Made by a program: the position numbers and the translations under genes. A DNA stretch of 64,000 nt from Toxonevra muliebris (taxonomy: Eukaryota > Arthropoda > Insecta > Diptera > Pallopteridae): the NCBI GenBank assembly GCA_963691655.1, contig OY829326.1, positions 86,421,235 through 86,485,234 on the forward strand, given 5' to 3'. Each line of letters opens with the position of its first letter. Position 1 is the stretch's first letter. Below, one piece after another: positions 1-11,673 of this stretch. The notes under the pieces are model-generated. The model was not told the DNA's origin, did not search any database, and saw nothing but the letters and a program-made list of their open reading frames with translations.

Positions 1-815
1 TTTCACCAAGAAATAGCTACAATTGAAAAGCGCTTCGAAGCAAAAAATAAATATGATTTCAGAATATTGTTGGTCACTTCAACGAGAAACTAATGGTGCT
101 GAATTTAAAAAAAAAAACGGTTTATCACACATTTTTGATTTGAATGGCCAAAAATAAAAAGTTTAATAACTCAGTCAATTACTTACCGATTTTTAAAACC
201 AAACTTGCGTTTTACTCATTAATAGAGTTTTTAGAATAAATCCATGGGTAGTATAGCTCCTTTATAAAATAGTGTGCACAAACACCGTCAAAGTTGAGAA
301 AAGGCGAAAAAAGTGAAAAAAAAAATTGTGTTTGCCAGACATATACACACAGCTTCCTCAAATCTTCTAAAATAAAATATATATCGTTCGAAAGGTCTAA
401 GTTTTTTTTTTTCCAAAACCAGTAGGAAACTGAAAATCTGTTGATAATCAACCAAATTACAGGCTTATAAGTGCCCAAAGGTACCCAAAACCGTTTTTTT
501 AACGGTAAATCAAGATTTTGGGAGTGTTTGGAAAGTTTCAAGTACAGACTCTTGTTTTACTCCACAAGACCTACAAGAAAAGTAGTATGACTTCCTAGAT
601 ATTTCTACTTCACTAAATTTTGTAACACTGTGTTATAGAACAGATGAAATTCAATATACAAATGTTATAGTTGAGGACTCAATCGGTTCATTACTTATTT
701 TTACCATCTATAGCCCACCTTAACTCAACATAAGATGATAGTTTTTTAGAAGACTATGCAAATTAAATCTAGAGGTTAATTTTCAAAGTCATGACTTAAG
801 TTCATGTCAATTTCG
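1..815. other. AT-rich stretch, no gene recognised
   Basis: Homopolymer A and T runs and short open frames without recognisable motifs. A sequence near 625-640 (aacactgtgttatag) weakly resembles the cacagtgtgac termini seen near 14.4 and 27.4 kb, but no partner end is visible. I see nothing else I can support here. Confidence 0.5.
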
Positions 816-998
816 TTATTTGAAGTTATATATAAACAGGTTAATGAACAAATGTAGTCATCACAACAACAATGTATATAGAGACGGGCAAATCAGACGG
901 CCGTTTCGGAATCCGCCACGATTTGCCTGTCTCTATGTACATTGTTGTTGTGATGACTACATTTGTTCATTAACCTGTTTATATATAACTTCAAATAA
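816..998. repeat. Large inverted repeat (hairpin) with 79-bp arms
   Basis: Arms 816-894 and 920-998 are reverse complements with only a few mismatches, around a 25-base spacer (895-919). The arms start ttatttgaagttatata on the left and end with its complement on the right. Both strands therefore encode nearly the same short peptide, which is an artefact of the symmetry and not a gene. The spacer plus its immediate flanks (cagacggccgtttcggaatc and on to ccgccacgatt) recurs without the arms at about 29,100-29,147. It could be a foldback MITE or an inverted duplication. Confidence 0.85.
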
Positions 999-1040
999 AA
1001 AAGGACGTCTACGTTAAGTTTTTCAAAACCCCCCTGGCAT

Positions 1041-2600
1041 GCCGTTTTATAGTTGGAGGCGACTACAATGCAAAACATATACTATGGGGTTCTCGACTTA
1101 CAACAACAAAGGGACGTGAATTATACAGTACAACACAAACTATCAACTTAAAAGTTGTATCTACCAGAGAACCGACATACTGGCCTTCGGATCCGAATAA
1201 GATACCAGATCTAGTCGATTTTTGCATAACTAAAGGTTTTTCGAATGCCCAGATAACCTGTAAGTCTAACCTTGATCTGTCATCAGATCACTCGCCCATG
1301 CTGATTACCATAACCAAAAAGCTCCAAAATACCCTTCTGAATTGTCAGCTTTGTAACAGTCGCACAAATTGAACACATTTTAAAACCATATTGTCGTCGA
1401 CCCTCTGCACGAAATTACCTCTTAAAAGCAAGAATGATATAATTGAGGCTACTGAATGTCTAACCAAATGTATACTGGAAGCAGCTTGGGAATCCACACC
1501 AGTCAGGAAACTTTTCAATCAAAGGCACGTATATCACAATCTGCATATACGAAATAAAATAAAAGGCAAGCGTCAAGCAAGAAAAATCTGGCAGCATACT
1601 AGATCTCCTGAAGCAAACTTCGCTTAAATAAACTGAATAAAAAACAACTTCAGCAGCAAAAAGAACAAGAAATGAAACAGTTCTTACAAGGCTTGGAACC
1701 AACCCACCTCTCTAATTATTCCTTGTGGAAAGTTAATAAAAAAATCAACACCACGATCGCGTTTCGACCCCCACTTCAAAAAACCGATAACTCTTGGGCC
1801 AAAACTCCTATGGCGAAAATATAGCTCTTCGCTGATCATCTAAAAGATGTATTCTCACCACATATCAAGGCGGGTGATCCTTCAACAGACGCCGATGTTT
1901 CTTCGTTATTAGAGGAACCCCATCAAATGGAACTACTGATGAAGAAATTCACTAGAATGGAAATATCCACTACGATCAGTAGACTGAAAGAACATAAGCA
2001 CCGGGGTATGATCGCATCACTGCGGAAATTCTTAAAAAACTTCCCGATGATGCCATTAACTTTATAACACAGTTGTTTAACGAAGAGTATCTTCCTGGCT
2101 TAGTGGAAGGTTGCTGAGATTGCTGAGCCAGGAAAACCAGGCGAAGAAGTTAAAAGCTACCGACCTATCAGCCTCCTCCCAATCTTGTCAAAAGTGTTTG
2201 AAATTTTATTCCTCAAACGTCTAATGGCAATTATTGAGCTCAAAAAACTAATACCAAGTCACAAATTTGGTTTTAGAAAGAGTCATTCTACAATTGAGCA
2301 AGTCCACAGACTAGTTGAAAATCTTCAAACATCGCTCGATAAAGAAGAATTCTGCTCCGCAGTCTTTTTTGATATATCCTAAGCCTTCGCCAGGGTATGA
2401 CACCAAGGCCTATTATATAAAGCAAAAAAGAAAACGTCTAAAATCACACACACGAATGAACTAGCCACTGATTTGATGTCATCATCGCGAATGTTTTCAA
2501 GACTGAAAAATAAAACACCGCTGCAGCTCGCATCATAGTTTCCACAACTCTAAACTAATTTATTATATAAGGATATCCCACAGGGAATATACCTTCCTCA
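1041..2600 (+). pseudogene. Jockey-clade LINE ORF2 relic (endonuclease C-terminus to RT)
   Basis: Degenerate coding sequence of a Jockey-type non-LTR retrotransposon. An in-frame stretch from 1,044 reads GGDYNAKHILWGSRL, followed by a PTYWP segment and an SDHSP motif near 1,285. These are the C-terminal hallmarks of the apurinic-type endonuclease, which nicks target DNA for target-primed reverse transcription. The RT part follows after frameshifts: SYRPISLLP near 2,155, then SHKFGFRKSHSTIEQ and FFDIS near 2,370, where a TAA replaces the codon expected before AF. A GIPQG-like motif lies near 2,575. The N-terminal endonuclease and the catalytic RT aspartate motif are missing. Multiple stops make it clearly dead. 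The 5' edge lies just after the hairpin at 998. Confidence 0.85.
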
Positions 2601-4216
2601 AATTGCTAATAAGCCAAATATTTGTAAGATGTCGATTATATGTATTTAGACAGTATACAAAATAATAATAATAAAAAAATAAAGAAAATAAAAAACCTTA
2701 AGTCTAATATAATTAGGAAGCGATATTTCAATACAGTTAGACCGAACAGCCTCAGCCTAAGTGACTTCTATAAATCCAATGTTTAAAAGTGATTAAAATC
2801 GGCTTCGACACGATTCTGTAAACACTATAACAAACATATTGGATAAAAAAAAAACTATTATACGCATCACATGCTATATTAATAAAGAAGGTCCTTGTGG
2901 ACCTTGTCGGGCTTTGACCGTTTAAAAAGTTATCGGAGGGTTAAAAAAGCATAGAATAAACACATTTTCTGCAAATTTATATTTCTAAACGATGAATATT
3001 TTAGAAGTCAAAACTAGTAAAAGGCATCATAATGTTATTTAATAACCTCAGTTTATAAATTTAAAAAAATTTCTGATCTATGGCATTTGACAGAAATTTT
3101 TTATGTAAATCGCGCGCTGAATCCAAAAATGAATTCAAAAAATTTAAAATATAAAAGTTTTCGAGATATTTCCATGTTTTTAATTTAAAAAAAAGTGTTT
3201 TTACTTAATCCTATATCTTCGGTGTTGGTAGTTGATTTTAAGGGTTATACACACTTAGGAGGCCAAAAAAAGCGATTTTCAAGCAATTTTTCTGAAAAGT
3301 AATTTTATTGCATTAATATTATTAAATTTTACATACATATTGTTTAATTTTTTAACTTTATTAAAGATTATTGTTTATTATTTAACTTTATTAAATTTTG
3401 TTTTAAATGATTTTTAAAGCTCCTATAGATGATATCCGGGAAGTCCTCTTAAAAAAGGTGTCTTGCGATGATCACGATATCTCTGGATCGAATCATCCAA
3501 AATGAAAAATCCAAATTTAGTTAATCCAATGTATTATCTAGTGATTGATCGAAGGAATGAACCATTTTTAACAAAATGGCGGCTTTATAGAAAAAAATTA
3601 AAAATGTGATTTTTGATGGAAAATTTGGCCTTAAATTGTTTATAAAATGATAAACATTTATCGGAAAAATAAATTCTTCGACCAATTACTAAAAAATATA
3701 TTTGTAAGCTTGTGTACAAATTTGAGACTGATCGCTTGACCCGTTTTTGAGAAATCTTGCTCACCGACTTTGAAAATACCCTTTTGAGAAAACGCGTTTA
3801 AAGTTGTAAAAGCTCTTTACACAGTGAATTTCTCTTTACAAATATGCATATAATATATAAGAATATTTGTCGGATCGATACGAAATTTTCAGTGAATATT
3901 CTTAAATATATGGTATAAAGAATTTTATACCAAATGAAAACGATTAAATTTCCTATCAACTCTTTATACAACACTTTTTAATCGGATTCTTAGTTTAATT
4001 TTTATTAAAATTGTCCTCAAAAAGGATATCTTTGAGGAGTAAGATAAAATTACCACTAATGTATGGAAAACCTGGTTAAATGTATTCCAAATGGCTTTCA
4101 ATTATTAAATGCAAATAAATATCTTATGAGAAGCTTTAAATCATTGTTAAGCGCGTGCTGAAGCCTTAGTTTTATTTATTTACAGATAGATCACTTTCTT
4201 TGTGTGATGAGATACT
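2601..4216. other. AT-rich intergenic or old-repeat DNA
   Basis: No coding region, terminal repeat or RNA gene is recognised. A simple run near 2,660-2,695 (aataataataataaaaaaataaag) may be the tail of the preceding LINE relic. The rest has the look of decayed repeats. Confidence 0.45.
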
Positions 4217-4224
4217 CTTTTTTT

Positions 4225-4876
4225 CAGGGACCGTAATCATTATAAGCAGTATGAATAAAAACAAAATTTAATGCTTATTACTTGAACTTTATTTATTGGA
4301 TCATTAATAAAAATTATTCTCGATTTTTAAGTTTTTGCTCAGAAGTTATAATAATTTTTTGATTTTTATCAGTTTGCTTAGAAATAATAATTATTTTTTG
4401 ATTTTTTTTATGTTCAGGAAAAAAAATCAGTATTTGATTTTTATATTTTTGATTGAAACGAAAAAATCAAATCGTTGCACAGCTTTGCACATCATGTGTT
4501 CAGTTAGACCGAAATTCATGTGATTATTTGTGTTGTTGTTTTACATAGTGTTCAGCTACAGGAAAAAATGTTATTGCGAAAACGACTTTTGTCAGCAACA
4601 ATAACAGCGAAGTGTTGGCTTTGTTGTTGTTTTCCTTTTTGTTCTTGTAGTTTAACGGAGAACATTTTACGACTTAGATTAAAAATTATTATAATTTCTG
4701 AGAAAAAAAATTAACAGGTAAAAGTTATTTAATTTTTAGTGGAAATACTTAGAAAAAAACATTTTTACTGATGCAATTATTATTATTTTGGTGTACTCGA
4801 CATTTTTCTCCGATATTTGCAACATGTTGATTTTTTCATTTAAATATTTAAAAATAATTATTATTTTCGGTCCCTG
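4225..4876. mobile_element. hAT-type MITE, 652 bp, with perfect 8-bp TSD
   Basis: The ends are cagggaccg and cggtccctg, a 9-bp perfect terminal inverted repeat continuing into a looser A/T-rich match. The element is flanked by the exact 8-bp duplication ctttttt+t at 4,217-4,224 and 4,877-4,884. An 8-bp duplication with CAG...CTG ends is the signature of the hAT superfamily. No transposase is present: the interior contains only short frames and gattttt/aaaaatc tracts. It is therefore a non-autonomous element that depended on a hAT transposase encoded elsewhere. Confidence 0.85.
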
Positions 4877-5094
4877 CTTTTTTTAGATTATTTTTGCTGA
4901 TATTGTTATTCGACTAATTTTTTTTTTTTTTCGAAAGTTAGAAAAAAATTCTTAAACATAATTTTTTTTTGTCGAAACATTCTCATTTTCATATGGCAGA
5001 CCCACTGTGAGACACAATTAGCGCTATAGCGCCGTTTTGAAACTACTTCCTCTCCGAACTAGAATTAATGTTGTTCTCTTACTAAACCCACCCC

Positions 5095-7409
5095 AAAAAG
5101 TGAGATGTTCAGCTTAATGCTGGAATCTCACTTTCCGGGCAATCAGGTCTTTGTTGTTCAACATCCCACTTTTCCGGAAGCGGGGAGGGTTAGGTCCACA
5201 GTTTCGCAGCGTAACTGGTGGGTTGCCAGGACAGTGGCGAATGAAGATGCCATTAGGTTTGCTATTGCTTCTTTTGACAGCTTCAAATCGCCGGGTCCGG
5301 ATGGTATACTCCCTGTTGCTTTGAAAGAGGGTATGGTGCAATTGCTACCGGTTTTGAAGAAGATCTTCATCTCCAGTTTGGCTCTCGCTCACATACCTCA
5401 ACAATGGAGGTTGGTAAAAGTTTTATTCATTCCAAAAATTGGAAAGGACAACTATACCAATCCCAAAAGCTTTAGACCAATTAGTATGATGTCTTTCTTA
5501 CTAAAATGTCTTGAGCGCTGTGTTGAACACCGCATCCGTAGTGAGTCGTTATTGTTACATCCTCTCTCTTCATTTCAGCATACTTACCAATGTGGAAAAT
5601 CTTATGAGACGGCCCTGCAAAATCTGGTAGGTCGGATTGAGCGGGCTCTCAACAGGAAAGAATACACTATTGGTATTTTTGTTGATATTGAGGGAGCTTT
5701 TGACAACGCGACTTTTGACGGCATGTGCAATGCAGCAGGTCAGCATGGAGTGGATCCGGTTGTTGTTAACTGGATACGCTCAATGCTGTCACAAAGACTT
5801 ATGATGGTTCAAGCTGATTGTGGTCAATCTGTGACTTGTGGCGTGAATAGAGGATGTCCCCAAGGGGACGTACTCTCTCCACTGCTGTGGTGTCTGCTGG
5901 TTGACTATCTACTTGTTTCCCTAAATGAGTCGGGTATCTACACACAGGCCTATGCCAATGACGTTGCCTGCTTAATCAAGGGCCAATCGGTCGGGTATGT
6001 TTGTAGGAAAGCCCAAACTACCCTGAATATGATTGACTCTTTGTGTTGCTCAAACGGGCTATCGGTTAACCCTCTTAAAATTGGTGTTATTCTTTTCACC
6101 AGGAGAATGAAAATTTATGGTATTGTTTTACCAGTACTCAGAGGAATCACTATTCAGCTATCACAAGAAGTGAAATACCTAGGAGTCATTCTTGATACCA
6201 AACTTCTTTGGCGTTCTCGTGTTGAGCTAAAGGTATCTAAGGCATTGGCAGCTTTTTGCCAATATAAAGCTATTTTTGGCAAAACATGGGGCTTATCACC
6301 TTATAAAGTCTTATGGCTTTATAAGGCTATGATTCGACCCATCACCTATGCATCCATTGTCTGGTGGATCAGATTTAATGTTGACAGCGTTAGGAAAGCT
6401 TTTGCCAGACTTCAAAGGACTGTGGCCATTTGCTGTACGGGAGCTTTTCCTACAACACTTGGCCCATCCTTGGACGCATTGCTCAACTTACCACCCCTTG
6501 ATATTTTTGCTAAAGGAGAGGCTGTCAAAGCCATCTGTATGCTTAAACGCAATGGGTATTGGTATGACACTTGCTGGGATATTGGTGACATTGTTGAAGG
6601 TACTGATATGGACCTAACAGTTCTATCAATGCCATCCGATACGATGCCAACAATTCCAGTTTTAAAACAGCGCTATACAATACAAATTCCAGAGGCTCAA
6701 ACTTGGCTTTTGCCGGGACCTGGGCCGGGAGTTGATTGTAATCGTATTTTCACTGACGGCTTCAGAACAGAATTCGGTTCGGGTTCTGGGGTCTTTATTG
6801 AAAATGATGGAGTGCACCTTCACTTCTCCCTTGGGTTGCAATCATCAAGGCAATGGACGATGTTATTGATAATGGTTGGAGAGAAAGGAGTATCTGTGTA
6901 TTTAGTGACAGTCAGGCTGCGCTTAAATCCTTGCTTAATCCTCTAACCACGTCTAAACTGGTTATGCATTGTAAATCCAGGCTTGATTGTGTTGGAAAGC
7001 ACAATAGTCTGCTGTTGATATGGGTTCCTGGACACTCAGGAATTTCAGGAAATGAATCGGCTGACCTTCTGGCCAGAAAGGGTTCGGAAACTGGTTTCCT
7101 GGTCCCAGAACCTGTATTGTCTTTGTCGTCTACAGCCATCAAGACCACCATTAATGAGTGGGTCGACTTGACCCACAATCGTAAATGGGAGGACCTGAGG
7201 GGCTTTAGACAGACAAAGCATATTTGGTACTGGAGTGTTGGGAGACGAACACCTAAGCTCTCTAACACCTCAGGATCTGCTAAGATTTATTAATAAATCT
7301 GGTAGATTTAAAAAATAGCAAAAGGAAACACAGGATATATTACAACGGACGTAAAACTTGTCTGAGTGCTGTATTCTTGAATACTTCTTTTGTCTGTTCC
7401 AACAAAAAA
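5095..7409 (+). mobile_element. LINE A, 5'-truncated RNase H-encoding LINE with TSD
   Basis: A plus-strand LINE of the same family as LINE B (20.5-23.7 kb, minus). It begins abruptly inside ORF2 at aaaagtgagatgttcag and ends in a short A-run after ttgtctgttccaac. The 11-bp flanking duplication aaacccacccc fits target-primed reverse transcription. The 3' UTR (about 7,294-7,400) matches the UTR of LINE B at 20,520-20,640, including the pair gaatacttcttttg/caaaagaagtattc. It landed inside LINE C in the opposite orientation. Confidence 0.85.
5105..7293 (+). pseudogene. LINE A ORF2: reverse transcriptase plus RNase H, broken
   Basis: Would copy the element's RNA into DNA at the target nick. The first frame (5,105-6,946, about 613 residues) holds RT motifs in order: SPGPDGILPVAL near residue 62, FRPISMMSFLLKCLE, FVDIEGAFDN, GCPQGDVLSPLLW and a catalytic box read as YAND. 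The expected YADD is present in sister copy LINE B, so the first catalytic aspartate here is asparagine. RNase H begins at IFTDG. A deletion near 6,840 removes the segment that should carry the second catalytic residue (Glu) and shifts the frame. RNase H resumes at 6,853-7,293 with FSDSQAA and VPGHSGISGNESADLLAR. The endonuclease is absent because of 5' truncation. Confidence 0.85.
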
Positions 7410-7420
7410 AAACCCACCCC

Positions 7421-8800
7421 GTCGAGTTAAGGTATCCAGCAGATTCTTTGAACTGACTCCCGAGCAATCGGACAAGGTATCGAGGAAATACTTCCTCAGG
7501 AACCTATATATTGTCCTCGCCGAGGCTGGACATTCACAAAGAAAATGAGAGATTGTTTATTTTTCTTTTAAGTTTACGCGACTTCGGCAGTGGGTATTAA
7601 AAGGGATGCGCAGTTTTTTTGCGTGGGTACCTATACACCAGTGGCCGGTGTAGGCTGCTGTTAACTTAGCAGTGTCGGTTCGGTTCCTGGTTAAAAACTC
7701 GCGAGACCGACCCTCATTATATGAGGGCCATGTCGAACGTTAGGTAGTGCAGGTTGTTAGTGAAACTAGTTGAAAACAGTGTAGGTACATGCCTCTTTTG
7801 ACGACTCCTAAGAAGACTAGAACCGGTATCCCTAAAGATTCGTCAAGAGAGACTCCAGAGCGCGCTAATTCATCAGCTTTCTCATTCCCCACAATGTTCT
7901 TATGGCCGGGAACCCAGATAAGAATGAAGTCAGCGTAATGATTTAGCTCGCTCAGTTCCTTCCTGCACTCCTGAACTAGCTTTTATTTTATGGTGGTTGA
8001 TTGAAGTGATTTAATTGCTGCCTGGCTGTCGAAAATAGCGACCTTGCACCTATCTGTGATATGACGCTTATTAGTTGACAAGCCTTCCTAATAGCCAGAA
8101 CTTCGGCATGAAAAACCGAGGCATCATTAAGTAAACGTAAAGATTGATTTATTTCTACGTGCGGTGAGTGCACCTCCGCACCCACCCAGGCCATTTTAGA
8201 ACCATCTGTAAAAATGGGAATGTCGTATTCTGTTAAAAAGCTTTTTTCTTTCCCTTGTAGGAAATCGTGCCTTAAAATCGCTTTTGAAACACAGTTGTAG
8301 TATAATGTAATCTGTTCCTCTGAACACGAAGTTTGGTATAGTACCTAAAACTTTACTGTGTTCATAAGTACGTTCGGCCAATAACCGGTTGTCTTAAGCT
8401 TTAACGTGCTTTGAAGGCAATATTTTTTTTATTGCTGTATACAGCCCGTGTGAAATATGAGGACGTAAGCCCTATCTTTTACTAAACAACCTGTTACATG
8501 AATAATAGGCCACATAGGCTTTCCTGACCGTAACTCAATATTGGATTTCCATTTTAGTTTTGTGTCCTGCCCAAGTATCTGGCCTGAACTGATAGTGCCA
8601 GTTGTTGTCCATTCAATGAAGGAAGGTTGAAGGTTGGAATTTTGATCTGAGTGATGAAAAGCATTAGTTCCGTTTTACCCTGATTTACACCAAGTCCACA
8701 TCCCGTGGCCCATGTGCAAAGCTTATTCAAGGCCCCTTCCATAATTTCGCTCGTTATGCTTGGGAACATTCCTGATATCACCAAAACCACGTCGTACAGT
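7421..8800 (-). pseudogene. LINE C ORF2 C-terminal half (RT end, RNase H, zinc motif)
   Basis: Reading from 8,790 down, the frame opens just after the RT catalytic box (VVLVISGMFPSITSEIMEGALNKL) and continues through the thumb with GVNQGKTELMLF and ARYLG. RNase H follows at about 8,200-7,850, with HAEVLAIRKACQLI, a disrupted FDSQAA region near 8,025, and VPGHKNIVGNEKADELA near 7,900-7,850. The C-terminal motif HFLCECPASA lies near 7,545-7,515. At least three frameshifts and a stop disable it. The domain order RT, RNase H, Cys/His motif matches LINE E, but the sequence is a different family. It is a fragment of LINE C, cut by LINE A at 7,421. Confidence 0.75.
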
Positions 8801-8805
8801 GTAAC

Positions 8806-9290
8806 GAAATTCGAATATTGATAATATTTGAATGCAGTTTAATTGTAAATACTTCAATTAGATAAGCTTAAAAAGGATTTTGGAAATTACTTTTATTTTG
8901 CCATAAAAAAATTATTTTGCAGTAAATACTACTTTGGTAGGTTCACTTCTAACTCCTGTAACTTTTTTATTTTTGTTTTAAATATAATGACATTTTTTCC
9001 CAGTTTTGATGTTTTTCAATTTTCGTTGTGAAGTACCATTACTTGAAAAATCACCATCTTAAAACACAAAAAAACTAAATCCCCAAAGTTTTTTTAAAAA
9101 AATCGTCCAAAAACGTCCTCTCTAATTTTTACTTATTTCTTTCAAGAGATATCTCTACAATAATAAGAACAAAATTTCAGCTGCATATGCTTGCATATTC
9201 AGACGTAGTAATCAATTTTCTAGCGGAACCTTGAATGAAAAAAAAAAATTTTTTAAAAATGTGAACACACCAAATTTAAGCGGTATCTGA
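8806..9290. other. Non-coding AT-rich gap
   Basis: No gene, terminal repeat or RNA is recognised. The sequence is composed of A/T-rich runs between LINE C and the hAT MITE at 9,299. Confidence 0.45.
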
Positions 9291-9298
9291 GTTGTACC

Positions 9299-10337
9299 CA
9301 GTTGCCATATTTTTTTGGGCAAAAACTGTAAAAAGTAAAAACAAAAACTGTATTTTGGAAAAAACTGTAATGTATAATAGGTAATAATATAATAGTTTCC
9401 GCATGTTTGGAAGGTGCTATGCTCTCTTGAACGGGGCAGAAATTTTAAATCCTATAACTTCTGGGAAACCTAATACAATAATGGTGCAAAATTTAGAAAA
9501 AAAATTTTCGCTCATTAGGCATGATTCGGAAATAAAAAACTAACGAACATACAAATTTTGTATTAATATTAACCCATTAAGGACGACCGAGAACCAAAGT
9601 ATATAGATCAAAAAAGGAACTTGAGAAAAAAATGTTTTTTTAACCTGCCTCAAAAACGGCTCAGGATGCCATATGGGACCGCTAGGCATTACTGGGTAAT
9701 CACCCAAAAAAAAACAAAAAAAATTTAAAAAATAAGTTATTTGATTTGCGTTATTTATCATAACGACTACAACAATCAGCTTTCAGATTGTTTTTGTTTG
9801 AAAAAATAGCATTTAAGTGGTGTCAGATTCTACTCGCAAAAATGCTCTGGAATAGCTAAAATTAATTTATTTAAATAAATATGTAATAATATTAATAAAA
9901 TCAAAAAAACTGATTCCTTAAAAATTAAGTAAAATAAGTCAATAAAAAAAGAAACAAATTCATTTAAAAATGTATAAAACAAATATATGTTATTATTATT
10001 ATTAATAACAAACACGAAATAACATTCTTGATATGACTAGTTAAAAAATTAAATGAACATTCCTGGGTCTTTTGTTCTTTTCAGCTAATTTTCGAATTTT
10101 AATTTTGTTAGGATTAATTTGGGGAAATATTCTTTCCACATTCGCTACCTGAAGTGCTACCTTGAAATACAATTACATTTTTATGATAACCAAAACATAT
10201 TTAAGTCTATTCTGCATATTATTGCAAAAACTGTAAAATTGGCGAATAAACTGTAATATTTGAGGGAAATCTGTAAGACTGCATGCCGACCGAAAAAACT
10301 GTAATTTACAGATAAATCTGTCAATATGGCACCGCTG
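9299..10337. mobile_element. hAT-type MITE, 1,039 bp, TSD gttgtacc
   Basis: Flanked by the exact 8-bp duplication gttgtacc at 9,291-9,298 and 10,338-10,345. The left end reads cagttgccatatttttttgg. The complement of the right end reads cagcggtgccatattgacag, so the termini match after a small indel. Subterminal aaaactgtaa/ttacagtttt motifs repeat at both ends. The interior has no transposase. A second copy starts at 53,018 and matches in blocks through about 53,570 (for example ataatagtttccgcatgttt), which defines a family. Confidence 0.85.
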
Positions 10338-10345
10338 GTTGTACC

Positions 10346-10629
10346 CCATGTATGTGCTTATGCTTACATATATAAATGTATATATTTTACATAAATAAAT
10401 ATACTTGAATATATGCGTATTAGGGCGTACAATTTTTTTTTAAATACTCAGACAAAAATTCTATAGGTAATAGATCCTTATCAAGTATGAAGAAAGTTTG
10501 GTAAAAAAAATTATCCCACCCCCGTAAAACTCGTAGAAGTTTAAAATGTTTTATATGAAAGGACATACGCTCCGAAAAGCTCATAATGATACGTTATATA
10601 TAAGATGGCGTTGCAGTAGAACCCCCCAA
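10346..10629. other. AT-rich gap between MITE and LINE tail
   Basis: Contains TA-rich microrepeats (acatatataaatgtatatat) and no gene that I can recognise. Confidence 0.4.
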
Positions 10630-10857
10630 GGGTTAAGAAGACGGAGGTGGCCTAGAACAACTTAGAGCCGCACAGTCCTCGCTGAGAGCCGTCGAACCTG
10701 GCAGCAACTAAGATCATTGGCAGCCAACCGCGACCAATGGAGAGGCTTTGTATCCGCACTATGCTCTGAGTAAGAGCGGCAATACACAATATTTACACTA
10801 CTTTTATAATGTACAATTGCTGAGGAAATAATAATAAAATAATAAATAAATTGAATG
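10630..10857 (+). pseudogene. 3' end of a LINE ORF2 (severely 5' truncated)
   Basis: Translates across frames to a C-terminal tail resembling RTE/CR1-like LINE ORF2: a basic RRRxWPRTT-like stretch, then WQQLRSLAANRDQWRGFVSALCSE and a stop. The form W..LR.LA.DR..WR.FV.ALC is common at the C-terminus of such elements. It is followed by an aataataataaaataataaa tail ending near 10,857, as expected for a LINE 3' terminus. Only the last ~45 codons survive, so no catalytic function remains. Confidence 0.6.
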
Positions 10858-11256
10858 GATTCATATCAAACAGTAGAAACTTTTATGAATTTTACTGAGG
10901 GGAGGGGGAGGGGTTTCTTTCGGAGGTTGCTTTAAAAGCAAGACAAAAGGAGATTCAAAAGTGGCGATTAGAAAATACAAGAAATACTTATAGAGAAGCG
11001 TGTAATAGGGATTTGTTAGCGCGGTTATTAGTATCTTCTGAGCCACTTATTTCTGCTGAACGAATAACTTGTAGTAAAAAACCAATGAACAAAAAGATAT
11101 TAGTCAGTTCATTTTCTTAGAACCAGAAAATAGTGGTCAAGATATAGATTCAGAAATTGTTTTCTCATCTGATTCGTCGTCAGACTATGAAGAAGGAAAT
11201 GAAAGCGAATAAATTTTAATCAATTTATTTAATTTTAGTAGAAATTATAAGTTATT
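10858..11256 (+). other. Short coding-like relic, unidentified
   Basis: Plus-strand frames give a charged segment (KARQKEIQKWRLENTRNTY, then SSEPLISAERI) and, after a stop, an acidic-serine end (SSDSSSDYEEGNESE, stop at about 11,211). The composition looks protein-coding, perhaps the C-terminus of a TE protein. I do not recognise the family. No splice sites or terminal repeats are evident. Confidence 0.3.
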
Positions 11257-11673
11257 AGCCCTATTCACTGTTTAGAGTAAAGTACTGAGTAACGGAGTAA
11301 GAAAGTAATGTTTTACTCTAGAACGTGAACGTATCTAAAACTGAAATAGTGCTCTCTGGAGTAAATGTCAATATACTTATTTATTGTTTACTTTTTTTTG
11401 ATTAAAACAATGTGTAGTAAAAGTCCAAAAACCTCCTTTATTCATTTTTAATGCTGGATGCTGTTTGCAAAATTAAGTGTGTTGAAGGTGAGGGAAGGTA
11501 AAATTGATTCGCAATAGTTTTCAAAAGTGCTTATCTTTAAGAACAAAATTTTTTCATTTCATATTGTTCACAGCTTTTTTTATTTTCTCTGCGATCAATG
11601 TTCCCAATTGAATGCTCCAGCAACAAAACTTTTGTTTTTTATTTTTTGTTGTACAAATAAGAAAGTAGGCAAC

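Larger units (their letters stand above)
4985..8805 (-). mobile_element. LINE C, R1/LOA-type, split by LINE A
   Basis: A minus-strand non-LTR retrotransposon. Its RT end, RNase H and C-terminal zinc-motif coding remnants lie at 8,800-7,421, and its 3' UTR resumes at 5,083-4,985 on the far side of LINE A (5,095-7,409). The join is supported by the string aaacccacccc at 5,084-5,094 and again at 7,410-7,420, the duplication made when LINE A inserted. The resumed tail carries the cacaattagcgctatagcgc motif shared with the 3' ends of LINE E and LINE B. The element is 5' truncated at about 8,800, just upstream of its RT catalytic region. Confidence 0.75.

Noticed and set aside
820..1078. Short open frames on both strands with the shared peptide LYINRLMNKCSHHNNN
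   Set aside because: They are the two arms of one hairpin read from opposite strands; there is no independent coding evidence.
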